64,000 nt of DNA from Pascua guehoae (lineage: Eukaryota > Basidiomycota > Tremellomycetes > Trichosporonales > Trichosporonaceae), in contig BCJX01000006.1 of assembly GCA_001600415.1 (NCBI GenBank), positions 769,971-833,970 on the forward strand. The letters run 5' to 3'. Shown piece after piece: positions 31,858-43,619 of the stretch. Made by a program: the position numbers and the translations under genes. A model generated the notes under the pieces. That model worked only from the letters and a program-made list of their open reading frames with translations. It did not search any database and had not been told where the DNA came from. Position 1 is the stretch's first letter. The number at the start of each line of letters is the position of its first letter.

Positions 31858-34413
31858 ATGGCACTGCGCATTCGTGAGTCCCACGCCCAAGATACAACCC
31901 ACCCACCCCCGCGCGTTTGTCCCCACGGCGTCACTGACATGCAGCGGGAAAGGGAAACTTCAAACCCGTCAGACCACTCAAGCCGGCGGGCGCGGCCGGT
32001 CGGAGACCACGCCTCCTCGCCAAGCTCACCCCGCGGCCGCGATCATCCCTAGCTGACAGCGGCGCCGACACTGTCGCCGAGGTAGACGACGGCAATGTCT
32101 CCGAGGCAGGCCCGTCGGGATCCGCCGGCGGCGCGGATGACACTGCGATCGAGTCCGAGGGGCATGCCGACACCGACGCATCCCCCGCCCGCCCGCCCCC
32201 ACATCCTCCGGCAACCGTCACAGGGTCTCGAAAACCCCTGTCCAAACCGCTCCTCGCGGCGGTGGCCGCGGCGGGGACAGCAGCGTCACGACCTCGAAAA
32301 TCCGAGCCACCAAAATCGCAGCCCCAGCAGCAGACTGCCGACACACCGACGCCGACGCAGATGCCGGTCGCAGCCCCAACGGAGACACAAGAGACAGAGT
32401 TCGAGTTTGAACCCACACAGCGCCGCCTCTCGCCAACACCACCCGACAGCACGTGGGCGCCCCCGACCGTTTCCTCGGCTCCCCCGACAGTAGCCCCCGC
32501 ACCCTCTTCGACGAATGACAGCTGGGGCTGGATGCCGCCGACCCTGGCGTCCGTGCCGGACGATTTCCTGCCTCCCACCGTGGCCCCCGCCGAGACGTGG
32601 CCATATCCGCCCCCGCCCTCTGTGTACCCCAACGACGCACCCCCTGCTGTCGCCGAGCTCCCTCCCGCCATTGCACCTGCCCCGCCCGCCGAGGTTCCCC
32701 AAGATACACCGTCACTGGCAGCCGCGCTCGTGGCCAGCATCACACCAGCCGAATCGTCGACGCGTCCGAAGCGCACACGGCGCACAAAAAAGGGCAAGGA
32801 GCCAGCCGCGGACGGGGACGATGCTGGAGAGGCCGCCGCTACACCACCACCGAAGCGCCCAAGACGGACAACTCGTGCGGCCGCCTCACGCGCCTCGCGC
32901 GCGGGCACGGCGGTCTCGGACTCTGGCGCAGGAGACCAGGACGGCACATCTGAAGCTGGTGACGAGGATGGGACTCGCAGCAGACGCAGTTCGCGGGGAC
33001 CCTACAACTCGCGCGGCAAGATGGGTACGCCCGCGGACAAACGCACCACTGTCGGCAGGTATCCGCATCGCGAGAGGAATCACATATCGCACCCCGAGCT
33101 CGACGGCGTGCAGGTCAACGAGCTCGTCGGGACGTACGTCAACCCTACAGTGATGCGGATGGGCGACCTGGCGACGACCCTCGTGTCGCAGGGACGCGTG
33201 TCAGCACGCACGCTCAAGTTACACCAGTTCCAGCGCGCCGAGGACGAGCGCAAGAAGAAGGAGAGCGAGGCCAAGCGCGAGGAAAACTGGAGGCGGCGGC
33301 AGGTTGTGCGTCGTAAATACCGCGCCATCAAGAATGAAGAGCGCGCGCGGCGTCGCGAGGCAGCTCGTGAACGCGGTGAGAACCCAGACGACGTCGTGTC
33401 CGACGACTCTCTCTACTCGGACGAGGAATTCGAACCCATGCCAGATCACCTCACGCCACCAGGGTCGCCAGAGGACCGCCGCGCGAACCGCATCATCCCT
33501 CGTCGTGTGGACGGCGAGGAAGACGAAGCCGAGGAGCGCGGGGGCACCGCGCCGAGTGCACGCCGGGCCGAGGACGAAGAGGACGTCGAGGGCTTGGGCT
33601 TTATCACCCGCCCACAGGAAGACGACGACGTGGGCTCAGTTGTCGAGGACTTTCAGCTACCCGTTGACGACGACGGCGAGCCCGCCACTAACGGCGCCGC
33701 GAACGGCGAGGACGTGCAAGACTTTTCCGGCCTCTCGTACGGAGACTACACGGGCGGCCACCTTGACGAGGATGGCAACTGGGTCGAAAGTGCGCCAAAC
33801 GCCGCGCTCCTCCAGCAGCGCCAGGAGGAGCACCGCCGGCGTATCCTCGAGGGCGACGATGATCGCCAGGTCGAGGTCATTGACAATGACACGCAGTTTG
33901 TCAATTCGCGCACATGGGGCAAGAAGCGGTCGAATGAGCGGTGGACGGTCGAGGAGACTGAGCTCTTTTTCAGCGTAAGTGTGGTTGTGTGCGCGCTTGG
34001 CGTGTTTTGGCTGTTGGCTGACAAACAGGTTCTCCGCGAGACTGGCGAAAACTACACAATTATGAAAGCCTACTTTCCCGGGCGGACCGTGCGGCAGCTC
34101 AAGAACAAGGGTCTGCGCGAAAACCGCGTCAACCCCCAGCGCATGACCGACGCCATTATGAACCGCAAGCCGCTTGGTGGGTACTATATCTATCTACTTG
34201 GCTGACCCATCAGACAAAGAGTACCTTGTCAAGTCTGCCGGGTTCAACAATGAGCGTCCGTACGACCGCGAGATGGAGTTTCTCGACGAGGTGGCCAAGG
34301 AAAAGGAGCGTGTGATCCGCCTGGGCACCGAGGCGCTATTGGAAGAGGGCCAGGAGGAGGGGGAGGACGAGGATGAGCCGATGTTTGACGCGGTCGAGTT
34401 TGGGACTGTCTAG
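31858..34413 (+). CDS. BDP1: TFIIIB component Bdp1 (B'')
   Basis: Bdp1 joins TBP and Brf1 to form TFIIIB for RNA polymerase III initiation. Exons 31858-31873, 31945-33974, 34029-34176 and 34214-34413 give 797 aa. The first coding exon is 16 nt. The N-terminal half is Pro/Ala/Ser-rich with basic clusters (RPKRTRRTKKGK; KRPRRTTR). The SANT domain and its surroundings read TWGKKRSNERWTVEETELFF, then VLRETGENYTIMKAYFPGRT and VRQLKNKGLRENRVNP, split by introns at conserved-looking sites. A long Arg/Lys/Glu helix (DERKKKESEAKREENWRRR) precedes it. The acidic C-terminus follows. Confidence 0.95.
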
Positions 34414-35168
34414 GGGAGGAAGAGGTGGTGGTGGTTTGCGGCTGTGCCCGCGTTGTAACCTTTGTGTTGTACATGGTGTGGATAGAGTACCTTGGTGACT
34501 CGTGACTCTCGAAGTCGATATGCATTGTGCATCGGCTGGGCTATGGAGGGTATTACGTGTTGGGCATGGTTGGATGCATGGGTGGGTATGTCTTGTGAGA
34601 TGGGCAGTTTAAGTGGGGGGTGTAGTGTTGTGGGGGAATGTCAGGAACCAGGTACGGGTGCAAAATAGCAATGATTGCATGTGGCCATGCCATGCCATGG
34701 ACGGACGGACGCGTCTGACTTTGGTGCAACGAGGGAAGGGACAGTCCAGTTGCAGGGAAAGGGACTCGCTGGTTCAAAAGTGCCACCCTGCCACCCACCC
34801 ACCCAACAAGCAACTACTGCCAAACAAACCAATTCCAGCCTCCCTGCCTGCCTGCCTGGCTTGCACCCAACCTGATCTTTTGGCCATCTTCCTCTTCTTC
34901 TCTCTTCTCTTCTCTCTCTTCCTCCAACCTTGTTCTCCTCTCTCCATCCACCCCCACACTCTCTTGCATTACACTTGTTGCACACCCCTCTCAACCCACC
35001 CCAACCACCACCTTGACGCGGCCGCTCGCCCTCTGACGGCCGCAACGACGGACGTTTCCCCCCGCCCCTCGTTCCGAGACCCACCTAGGTGCCCGCCCTG
35101 CCCTCCGGAGTGACCCCATCCTGCAAACACCTTCCTCTGAGCCCTTCCTCCCTCTTGCCCCCTCCGCG
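34414..35168. promoter_or_regulatory. Upstream region of the sirtuin gene with a long CT-rich leader
   Basis: From about 34850 to the ATG at 35169 the plus strand is dominated by CTTCCTC/TCTCTT pyrimidine tracts, typical of a strong fungal promoter or leader. The first part is the BDP1 3' flank. No ORF is supported. Confidence 0.55.
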
Positions 35169-37092
35169 ATGGGCATCACCCACCTCCCCCTCGCGGAGCT
35201 TCTTGCATCCACAGAGCCCGAGCACTTTTCCGCACGCCGCTCCCTGTCCGAGATCAACGTGCGCATCGCAAAGGCCCGCAAGGTCGTCGTCGTCAGCGGC
35301 GCCGGTATTAGCTGCAGTAGCGGCATCCCAGTAAGTCCGACGACGGGTAATGGCGGGCGGCTCGGCCTCGGCGCTAGTGTCCACCATGCCCCATGCCCAC
35401 CATCCATGCGTCGCCTTGCCCGATTCGGAACCATGGGCGTGGGCCGAAATCCTGCCAGCTGCCAGTCTCCACCATGCTTACGCCACAGGATTTCCGCTCC
35501 GACAATGGTCTGTATGCGCTCGTCAAGGAACGTTACCCCGACCAGTTTGTCACTGGCAAGGACCTGTTTTCGTCTGGCCTGTTCAACAACCCCACGACCA
35601 CATCCGTCTTTTACTCGTTTATCGCAGAGCTCTCGCTTGCATGCCAGGCCGCCCACCCCACGCGGACACACCACTTTATCCGCCGCCTCGAGCAAAAGGG
35701 CAAGTTGCTACGTAGCTACACGCAGAATGTGGACGGGTTTGAGCGCCGTCTCGGCATGGAGAGCGGGGGCCGCGGGCGCGGGCTCAAGAAGATTGGCACA
35801 CGCAATGTCGAGCTCCACGGCGACCTCGGGCGCGTGCGCTGTGTGCTCTGCTTTACAGACTATGAAGCAAAGCACGAGTGGGTAGAGACGTTCCGCCAGG
35901 GAGAGGCACCCAGCTGCCCAGCATGCGAGGAGCGATGTAAGTGGATGGAAGTTGTCCGGGATGACAATGCTCATCCACACAGGCATGTCGCGCATGTCGC
36001 GTTCCGCACGCGCAATCTCGATCGGCACGCTCCGCCCATCGATTGTGCTCTACGACGAGCCCCACCCGCTCGGCGACGAGATTGGCCAGCTGCAGGCGCA
36101 CGACCTCAAGCGTGGCCCAGACGTGCTCCTCATCATGGGCACGTCGCTCAAGGTCCACGGCCTGAAGCGGCTCGTCAAGGAGTTTGCAAAGGCCGTCCAT
36201 GGCAAAAAGGGTCTTGTCGTCTTTATCAATGCCACGGCGCCGAGCAAGGAGTGGGACGGTGTCATCGACTACCACGTCGAGGGCGACACTGACTGCTGGG
36301 TCGAGCGTGTCGAGGACGAGTGGAAGAAGGTCCGCCCTCAAGATTGGGAGATTCAGACAATTCTTGACAATGATGTCGTGCATGGCTCGGTCGCCAAGCC
36401 GGCAAAGAAGAAGAGGGCTCCAAAGCTCCAGCCTCGTGAGTTAAGCGCCCCTCGATAGACGTCCTAACTCCGTCACAGGTGTTGTCCCTCCACAACAACT
36501 GCCTACACCACCCGCGTCGCAGCAGTCGCCCGCTCCCTCGTCGCCACCTCCGTCCACCAGGTCCTCGTCCCCACTCTCGGCCGCGCCGTCGTCGCCACGA
36601 CGATCGCCGCGTCGCCGCTCGTCCTCCCCCTTATCATCTCCCCCAGCCACCCCCACCTCACGCCGCTGCTCCCGTGCTGCTACACCGGTTGCACCTCCCA
36701 CCCCCGTGTCTCCCAGCAAGCGCAGCAACTCTGTCAGCGCCCAGCGCGATACGGTCAAGAAGACCAAGGTTGTCAAACCCCCCACGACCGGCGTGGCCGG
36801 TGCGCTTGGCCGTGGCAACTTGTTTGCCGAATCCACAAAGGTCAACCTCGGCGTCGAGCCGCCATCTAGCGACGACAGCGAGTTGTTCAGTATCGGCGTC
36901 AAGACGCGCAACACACGCTCGCGCGCGGCGTCCCGGCCGCCCAAGACTGTGGCACCCCTGCCGCGGCCTCGGACGCGGGCATCGACAGCCGAGCCAAAAT
37001 TTGAGCTCGTCGTTCCCCGCAGCCGCCAGCCCACGGGTAGCCAGAGCAGCAGCGGCAGGCAGCTCCGCCGCGTCCCGAGCTTACGTGTTTAG
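35169..37092 (+). CDS. HST4: Sirtuin deacetylase of the Hst3/Hst4 type
   Basis: An NAD+-dependent deacetylase; in yeasts Hst3/Hst4 remove H3K56 acetylation after S phase. Exons 35169-35330, 35489-35936, 35983-36435 and 36479-37092 give 558 aa. Motifs: GAGISCSSGIPDFRSD (NAD+ loop, split by an intron), TQNVDGFERRLG, the catalytic His in ELHGDLGRVRC, a zinc Cys pair CVLC and CPAC, and MGTSLKVHGLKRLVKEF, which is the Hst3/4-specific wording. The last about 200 residues are a Ser/Pro/Arg tail without homology, with basic patches (RRSPRRRSSS; KKTKVVK). Which paralogue (Hst3 or Hst4) cannot be decided. Confidence 0.92.
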
Positions 37093-39007
37093 TATGCGAC
37101 GAGGCGGGGGGAGTACAGCAGTGCATGGGGACGTGTGGCTGGCGAGTGCTGGCGAGTGCTGGCGGGTGGCGGCCCGCAGCCTGGCGTACAGTGTAGCATG
37201 GAGTCGTTCCTTGGTGCGCGTGCACCTTTTGTTCATTCAGCAGAGATGTATTTTTTACACTTGTAACGGGGAGGAGTGTGCAGAGTAGAAATACTGTAGT
37301 GTGGACGTGGTGTCTTGGGCTAGCAAGAAGAGTACTCGGTAGTTGCATTGGTTGGGTGTTCTAGAAATAGAGTTGGGCGAGGGCGCGCAGGTACGCGAGT
37401 GAAGCTGCTGTGCAAGAAGCGTGGTGTGTCGGTGAGTTGTCTTGGGTGGCTGAGGAGGCAGCATGGCAAGCTTGGCAGGCAAGAGGCAGGTCTGTCGGTA
37501 TCCTCGTGTCCTGATGGCGTCAACATGGAGCGCCAAGAAATCAAGAGGCACGGTGACAGGTTCGGTGGCCCCATGCAGCGTCCAGTGGACCGATGACTAC
37601 TCTCCTCTCCATACAGTCCACGCTCATTCAGCTCTTGTGAGCATTCAGAAGGTGGCAAGACGCAAGGCTGCTTGCTATACTGTGTGCGGTGCGGCGCGGT
37701 CCGGTGCAGTGCTCTATGGGTATGGAAAGACGGCAATCACGTTGCACATACGACGCCGACGGCAGTGATGCGTGGGCAATTGCGAGTATGGATCGAAACC
37801 TTGTCTCTTGCGTCTCTAGGGGCCACCAACCAGAGGGCAGAGTGCACAGTAGCGTCGTGGACAGTGCGCAGTGGAGACAAAGACACCGAGACGCAGGCGC
37901 CGAGCGCCGAGTGCAGAGTGCAGCGCCGAGTGACACGCGCTAGGTGCCGTCGGCCGTGGATTCTGTGCTACTGTGCTGGGGTGTGCTGCTGTATGCATAC
38001 TGTGGCTGGTGGTTTGTGGCCCAGGCTAGCATGCTGGCTGCTGGCTGTGCTGGATGTGGATGTGGTGGCTTCTGTCTGCCGGCGGCTGGTACAGTGTGCT
38101 TCTGGGGGTTTAGCGAGATTCATCCATGACACCATTATTCATTCACCAAACCACACTTGGTCCTCCATCCACATCTACACCGCCCAGCAACCTAGCGATC
38201 ACTCGCAACGACACGAACACGACACGAGCATCGCGTATCCAGTCGCCTCTATCGACTGTACACTGTCTCGGCGCCGAGGCAGCAGCACACCCAAAGCGCA
38301 GCCAGCCAGCCAGCCCAGGTCCACTGGGGCCGAGGCACAGCATTACCGCCCCGCAGCGCAGCGCAGCACACGCACGCGCGCACGCACGCCGCGCCGTGAG
38401 CCCGAGGGACCGAGGCCAGGCGGCGTACCCCAGCACCTACTGCACATACGCGGGCCCGCCTTGTCGCTCACTCGTCGACGTCTTGTCGCTAGTCGCTAGC
38501 CCATTTGGTAGCGAACACGAACAGTGGACACGGACACGGACGCCGACAGGACACGACAGGACCAGGACAGGCAGCACGCGATAACCCCCCCACCCCCCAC
38601 CCCACACGGCGTGCCGCCAGCCCCGCGCGCCCCTCCACCGCAACCCCCTNNNNNNNNNNNNNNNNNNNNNNNNNNNNNNNNNNNNNNNNNNNNNNNNNNN
38701 NNNNNNNNNNNNNNNNNNNNNNNNNNNNNNNNNNNNNNNNNNNNNNNNNNNNNNNNNNNNNNNNNNNNNNNNNNNNNNNNNNNNNNNNNNNNNNNNNNNN
38801 NNNNNNNNNNNNNNNNNNNNNNNNNNNNNNNNNNNNNNNNNNNNNNNNNNNNNNNNNNCCCCCGCCGCTCCCCACCACGTACCCCATACAACCCGTCCTC
38901 GCCATCGCCCTCCCCCCACCCCCCTCGTCTCCACTCGGCCCACGTCCAGCGTCTCGACACGCGCCATTCTCGACATCTACCGGTAGGGCGCACGGCGCCG
39001 CACTACC
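37093..39007. other. Long intergenic region with an assembly gap
   Basis: 1.9 kb between the sirtuin and R3H genes, holding the 209-base gap. No conserved ORF is seen on either side; frames that cross the N run are artefacts. Confidence 0.5.
38650..38858. other. Assembly gap (209 N)
   Basis: A run of 209 N flanked on both sides by C-rich sequence (CCCCCCCACCCCCC type). The gap probably marks another long G/C homopolymer or repeat that was not resolved. Confidence 0.98.
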
Positions 39008-42000
39008 ATGACTACGGGTAAGTCACTAGGTCACTAGGCCACTATACCCGCTCCCCGCCGCCCCGCGCCGATGGCCGAGCCGCCGTCTGCCGTTGCGCCT
39101 CGGCCGGGGCAGCCAGGAGCGCGGCCTGTCCGTGTCCGTCTGGACGCTACGTTGTACACATGCTGACACACGCTCCCACACGACCACTGTTCCAAACTCG
39201 TCTCTCGCGCATCTGGCACTACCCTCGCCTACACCTTCGCCTACACCCCCACCTCACCGTCCTCCGTCCACCCTCTTCTTGCACCACGTCCGTCCGCCAC
39301 GTCCGCGACGCTGCCCCCTTACGCCTTGCGCTCGCTGCGCCCCGGCGCCCCCGCCTGTACATCACTCGGCCACGTTGGCCTCCCCACTTGCACGCCTGCA
39401 CGCCGCACGATCGCTTACACACCGCCTGCACATTCATTACCGCTGCACGCACTACCGCGACACGCACTACCACACTTCTACCACACTCCACCACACTCCT
39501 ACCACACCCGTCCCACCCCGCGACACTCTACTCGCGCACCCGTCTTCGTCGCTTCTCCCCACAGTGCCGGGACAAAGCGCCTCGCCGCCCCCGACGCTCA
39601 CCCCGCGGCTCGGCGCCATGTCCCTGACGACGGTGCCGCTGGGCCTGGCGCTCGACGACCGCGCCCCGCCAGTACCAAGAACGGTTGGCCCAGGCGCGCT
39701 GCCCACCAGCGCCGTCGCCAGCACCAGCCATGCGGCCAGACAACCAAGTCCCGAGGACGCCGCGGCCGCACAGAGCTACGAACACTCGGAGCGGTCGGGT
39801 CCCGAGTCGGGTTCGCCAGTGCCTTTGGGAGTGCCTGGCGACGAGTCGGATCCGGACAGTCGGTCGCCGAGCCCCGCGCTGACAGTGTCTAATGGGTGAG
39901 TGGGGACGGGGAGGGGGAGAGATGGGACGGGGAGGAGGGATGCCCGATGGGATGCACTGGACTACGCCCCGAGGGGGTGCACTGGACGAGGCCATGACGT
40001 GCCGAGGGCAAGGAGAGATTGTCGCAGTGGCGACGGCGACGGCCAAGAATGAGTTGCACTGCACGTTCTTTACCCCTCTGTTCGTTGTGCACAGCTCGGG
40101 GTAGTAACTTGAGACACGCTGCACGCCTGCATTCCCCTTGCATGACGCAGACACAGACACAGACGCAGACACAGCTCACACCCAGCCCCACATCACCACC
40201 GTCGGCGTCTGGATCACTAGCTGCAGGCTCTGGAATACCGTCGCCACACCCCTCGACATCAAGTACGAGCTTGAGCATCCCGACCACGTCGTCGAGCGCG
40301 GCTCCGGTTCCCAAGGCCGAGGTCGGGTTCGGAAGCTTGCATGCCGAGGAAGAGCTGCGCAAGGCGCTGTCGTCCAAGGACAGAATGTTTGTCCTCATGG
40401 TAGGCAAAGACTATGAGGCGTTTATTGCCCGCGTGCTTCGTGGCGAGATTACGACGCGCGTCCCGCCGTGCCCTGCATCTGTTGCGTCGGCGTCGACGTC
40501 GCTGATGGACTCGCTTGGCCCAAGCAAGAAGATTGACGTGCCCATGACGTCCAAGTACCAACGCATGCTCGCGTACAAGCTCGCCGAGTGGTATGGCCTC
40601 CGGGCGGCCCCGGGCGTCGACGGCGTCATGGTCGTGGGCGTCCTTGGAACACTGGATGAGCGATCGTGAGTCGAGAGATTGCAAGAAGGGACAAAGGGGC
40701 AGGGGCTGACGCGCACCAGGGCGGGTTTGAGGATTTCGACTGTGGTGCCCGAGATGACTGCGCCGCAGACGCAGACGTTTCGCCTTTTGCAGCGCGAAAC
40801 GCCGAGCGTCGGCGACGAGGACAGCGGGTCCCGAGCGACATCGGTTTCGGGTGACGATGGGACAGAGCAGTCTGGTCCGCGCAGCAAGACGCTCGAGGAG
40901 CGGACCCTCGCGTACGCGCTCGCGAGGAAGCGGATCATTGGCGACGACGATGGCGATGACGACAACAGCACGTCGGCGTCGGTATCCAGTCTACCGCGGT
41001 CACGGCAGGCATCGCGTTTCGGAGACGACGAAAACGACATTGACCCCGTCCCGCGCAGGGCGTACCCGTCAGACTTTGAGTTTGTCTACCCGTCGCTGTA
41101 CCACACTTCGGACGGGCAGGCTACGCCGGCGGGCCAAGGTGTGCCCCCGCCACAAGCCGCATATGCCTACCCAGGCATGCAGCCGCCATATCAGGGGTAC
41201 ATGCCCCAGGGGATGGGGTATCCCGACAGTCGCCAGTTTGCAATGGCACCGTACCCAAACGCACCCTACCCCGGTCAGGTGCCGATGGGTGGATACCCGC
41301 AATGGCAGCAGCCTGGCATGCCTGGACCGGCCATGATGCCCCCACCACAGATGACCCCGCAGATGGCCCAGCAGATGGGAGGCATGGGCGGCGGACAGAT
41401 GGCCATGATGGCCATGGCCCCGCAGGGATGGCCGTATCCATCAGATATGGGCATGGCGCACGCCACACCCGCCAACATGATGCCCATGATTCCCCAGGGC
41501 ATGCCGTATCCCAACATGGGCTATCACGCAAGCCAGGGGCCGACACTCGCACAGCCAGTGCCGATGCGTGCGGGTGTGGACCCATTATCATCCACGTCTT
41601 CGTCCATTTCGTCGCGCTCGTACCAGGACGTCCAATCAAGACCGCACTCGCGCGGGTCGACCACGAGCACGCGCTCGGCTGCGAGCAGCGTGCGCCTCGG
41701 TGCAATCTACCCGACCAGCCAGCAGAGTTATGGCTTCCGCCAAAAGGCCGTCAAGGGCCAGCAGACAAACTATGCGCCGATCAAGAGCATGGGCGTCGGC
41801 TTTGAGGGCAAGCGGAACGGGAGACAAAGTCCGGTATGTCGGAGAGGGGAAGCTTGGTCGAGTTTTGGCTAACACGCAGGCATCGACCACATCGTCTCGA
41901 AGCTCACGACGCACGTCGTCTATACACATTACCCAGCCGCAACCGGGACAGCACCCGCTCCCCCAGCGTCCCGACTGGGCCGCAAACAATGTGCCCTATC

Positions 42001-42764
42001 ACCCATCACCGATGCCCCTGTCACCCGGCGCGGAACCAAGCACATCCGACTTTCCACCATTGTTGCGCGCACCGCTCAACGCTGAGCCGATGCAGGTGGA
42101 AAAGGTCAAGATGCGGCCGTCAAACGGCACCGTGTGGAACGGGTCCGCCGCACGCAGTATCCAGGGGTCGCATGGGGAGCATGCGTCCGAGGCCGGCTCT
42201 TCATCACACGCCCAGTCACTTGCGTCGCCGCCCCACTCGCATTCACATGCGACGCCACATCAGTCGCCCGTGCTGCAGCAGCACCAGCCCGCACAGTCTG
42301 TGCCCACAGTGTCCATTCTCCCAAATCCGCACAAGCAGCAGCCACTGCCGCCATCGTTACAGCCCCAGCCGGACGCCGACCCCGACTTTCCACGTCGCAT
42401 GCCGAGCTCGCGCACGCCCGCACTGTACGACCCCTCGGCGCCGCGCGCGCCCTCGGTGCGCATGCAGCAGCAGCAGTCGCAGGGGTCGCAGGGGTCGCAG
42501 CCGCAGTCTCCGGCCGTCGCCCCGTCGTTTGCGCCTGCTCGCGCCTCTGGGCCTACCAGTGCTACCTCGGCACCGCCACCGGCAGATATCGCCCCGCCGG
42601 CGCAGGCTCTCGCGCCTCAGGCTGTGTCAACGACCGACGATGCTCTGGAGGTGCGCGTAGCTTCTCTGAGTGTCAAGGGGGGCGGCGTCGCGGCCCCACC
42701 CGCGTCGCAGGCGACCCCGGCGCGTGGGCCGCCGAGCTACGCCAAGATTGTGCGCCGCGACTAG
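39008..42764 (+). CDS. R3H and SUZ domain RNA-binding protein
   Basis: Exons 39008-39017, 39565-39895, 40186-40665, 40720-41833 and 41880-42764 give 939 aa. The 10-nt first exon (MTT plus one base) joins in phase to VPGQSASPPP; if it is wrong, translation would start at Met 39618. The R3H domain spans the 40186 exon and the next (SKYQRMLAYKLAEWYGLR ... TLDERSAGLRISTVVPE), and the SUZ motif follows (KTLEERTLAYALARKRIIG). R3H-SUZ proteins bind single-stranded nucleic acid and often regulate mRNA. Downstream are a Met/Pro/Gly/Gln low-complexity region (MPGPAMMPPPQMTPQMAQQM) and a Ser/Pro/Gln tail, suggesting phase separation (inference). The acceptor at 40185 follows an (ACACAG)n tract and is less certain. 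Confidence 0.85.
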
Positions 42765-43619
42765 CAACGAGGGCGAGACGACGAACGAGTGCGCAGGGGC
42801 GAGGCGTGGCGTGGCTAGAGGAGATCGCGGGAGATTGATGCTGTGGGGAGGGGCAAGGGGTTACTGATAGGCGCGGGTAATGATGGTAATGGAAGGGGGG
42901 TAGGATACAGGAGACGAGTGTGGGGTAGACAAGTTGGAGCGGCACGGCCCGCGCCGACTGTAGCGCGGCCGTGGACGCCGACGGTAGTGGCAGACAGTAG
43001 ACGCAGACAGTAGAGGCACAGGGTAAAGGCAGACGGTAGACGGCAGATACGCAGCACATTCGCATCGTGACGCCGGCACGCGGCCGGCGTGTCGTGCATG
43101 CATCATATTGCACCGGCAGTCTGGCGCGGGTGGAAGCTGACCGGTGGGTGGTGTGTGAAAGCTGACCAGGGGGTCGTGAGCGCAAGCTGACCTGGGGTGG
43201 TGGTTGCGAGAGGGCGACTTCGTGCAGCACCGTTGCCTGAGTATTTTCTTCTGACAGTCACGGCCTCAATCTCCAACTGACTGCAGCCCCCCACGTACTG
43301 CACTCGCCTTGCACTCCTTGTGCGTGTCACGGCCTACGCTTCCAATGGACCAGTCTGCTTACTCATTGACTCGATACGTCTTGCCGATCGGTCACTGGTC
43401 CTCTCCAACGGCAGCGCAGCACAAAGCAACAGCCAGACAGCATTCTCCACCCACAGTCGCAATGGCATACCCCGCGACACATGCTCCATCTCTCCATCTT
43501 CCACTCTTCTCTACTCTTCTCCACGCTCCGTTACCCGTCACCGCTCCCGTTTAGTCTCCACCACACCCACACCGCTCCATCACCCCCCTACGCCCGCAAC
43601 AGGATGTATCCGTGCAACG
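42765..43619. other. Convergent intergenic region, nothing recognised
   Basis: Shared 3' flank of the R3H gene and the SANT-like gene; contains GTAGACGG-type imperfect repeats (about 42970-43050) and two AGCTGACC(T/A)GGGGG near-copies around 43130-43200. Confidence 0.45.

Noticed and set aside
38437..39021. ORFs containing X residues
   Set aside because: They cross the N gap and are undefined.
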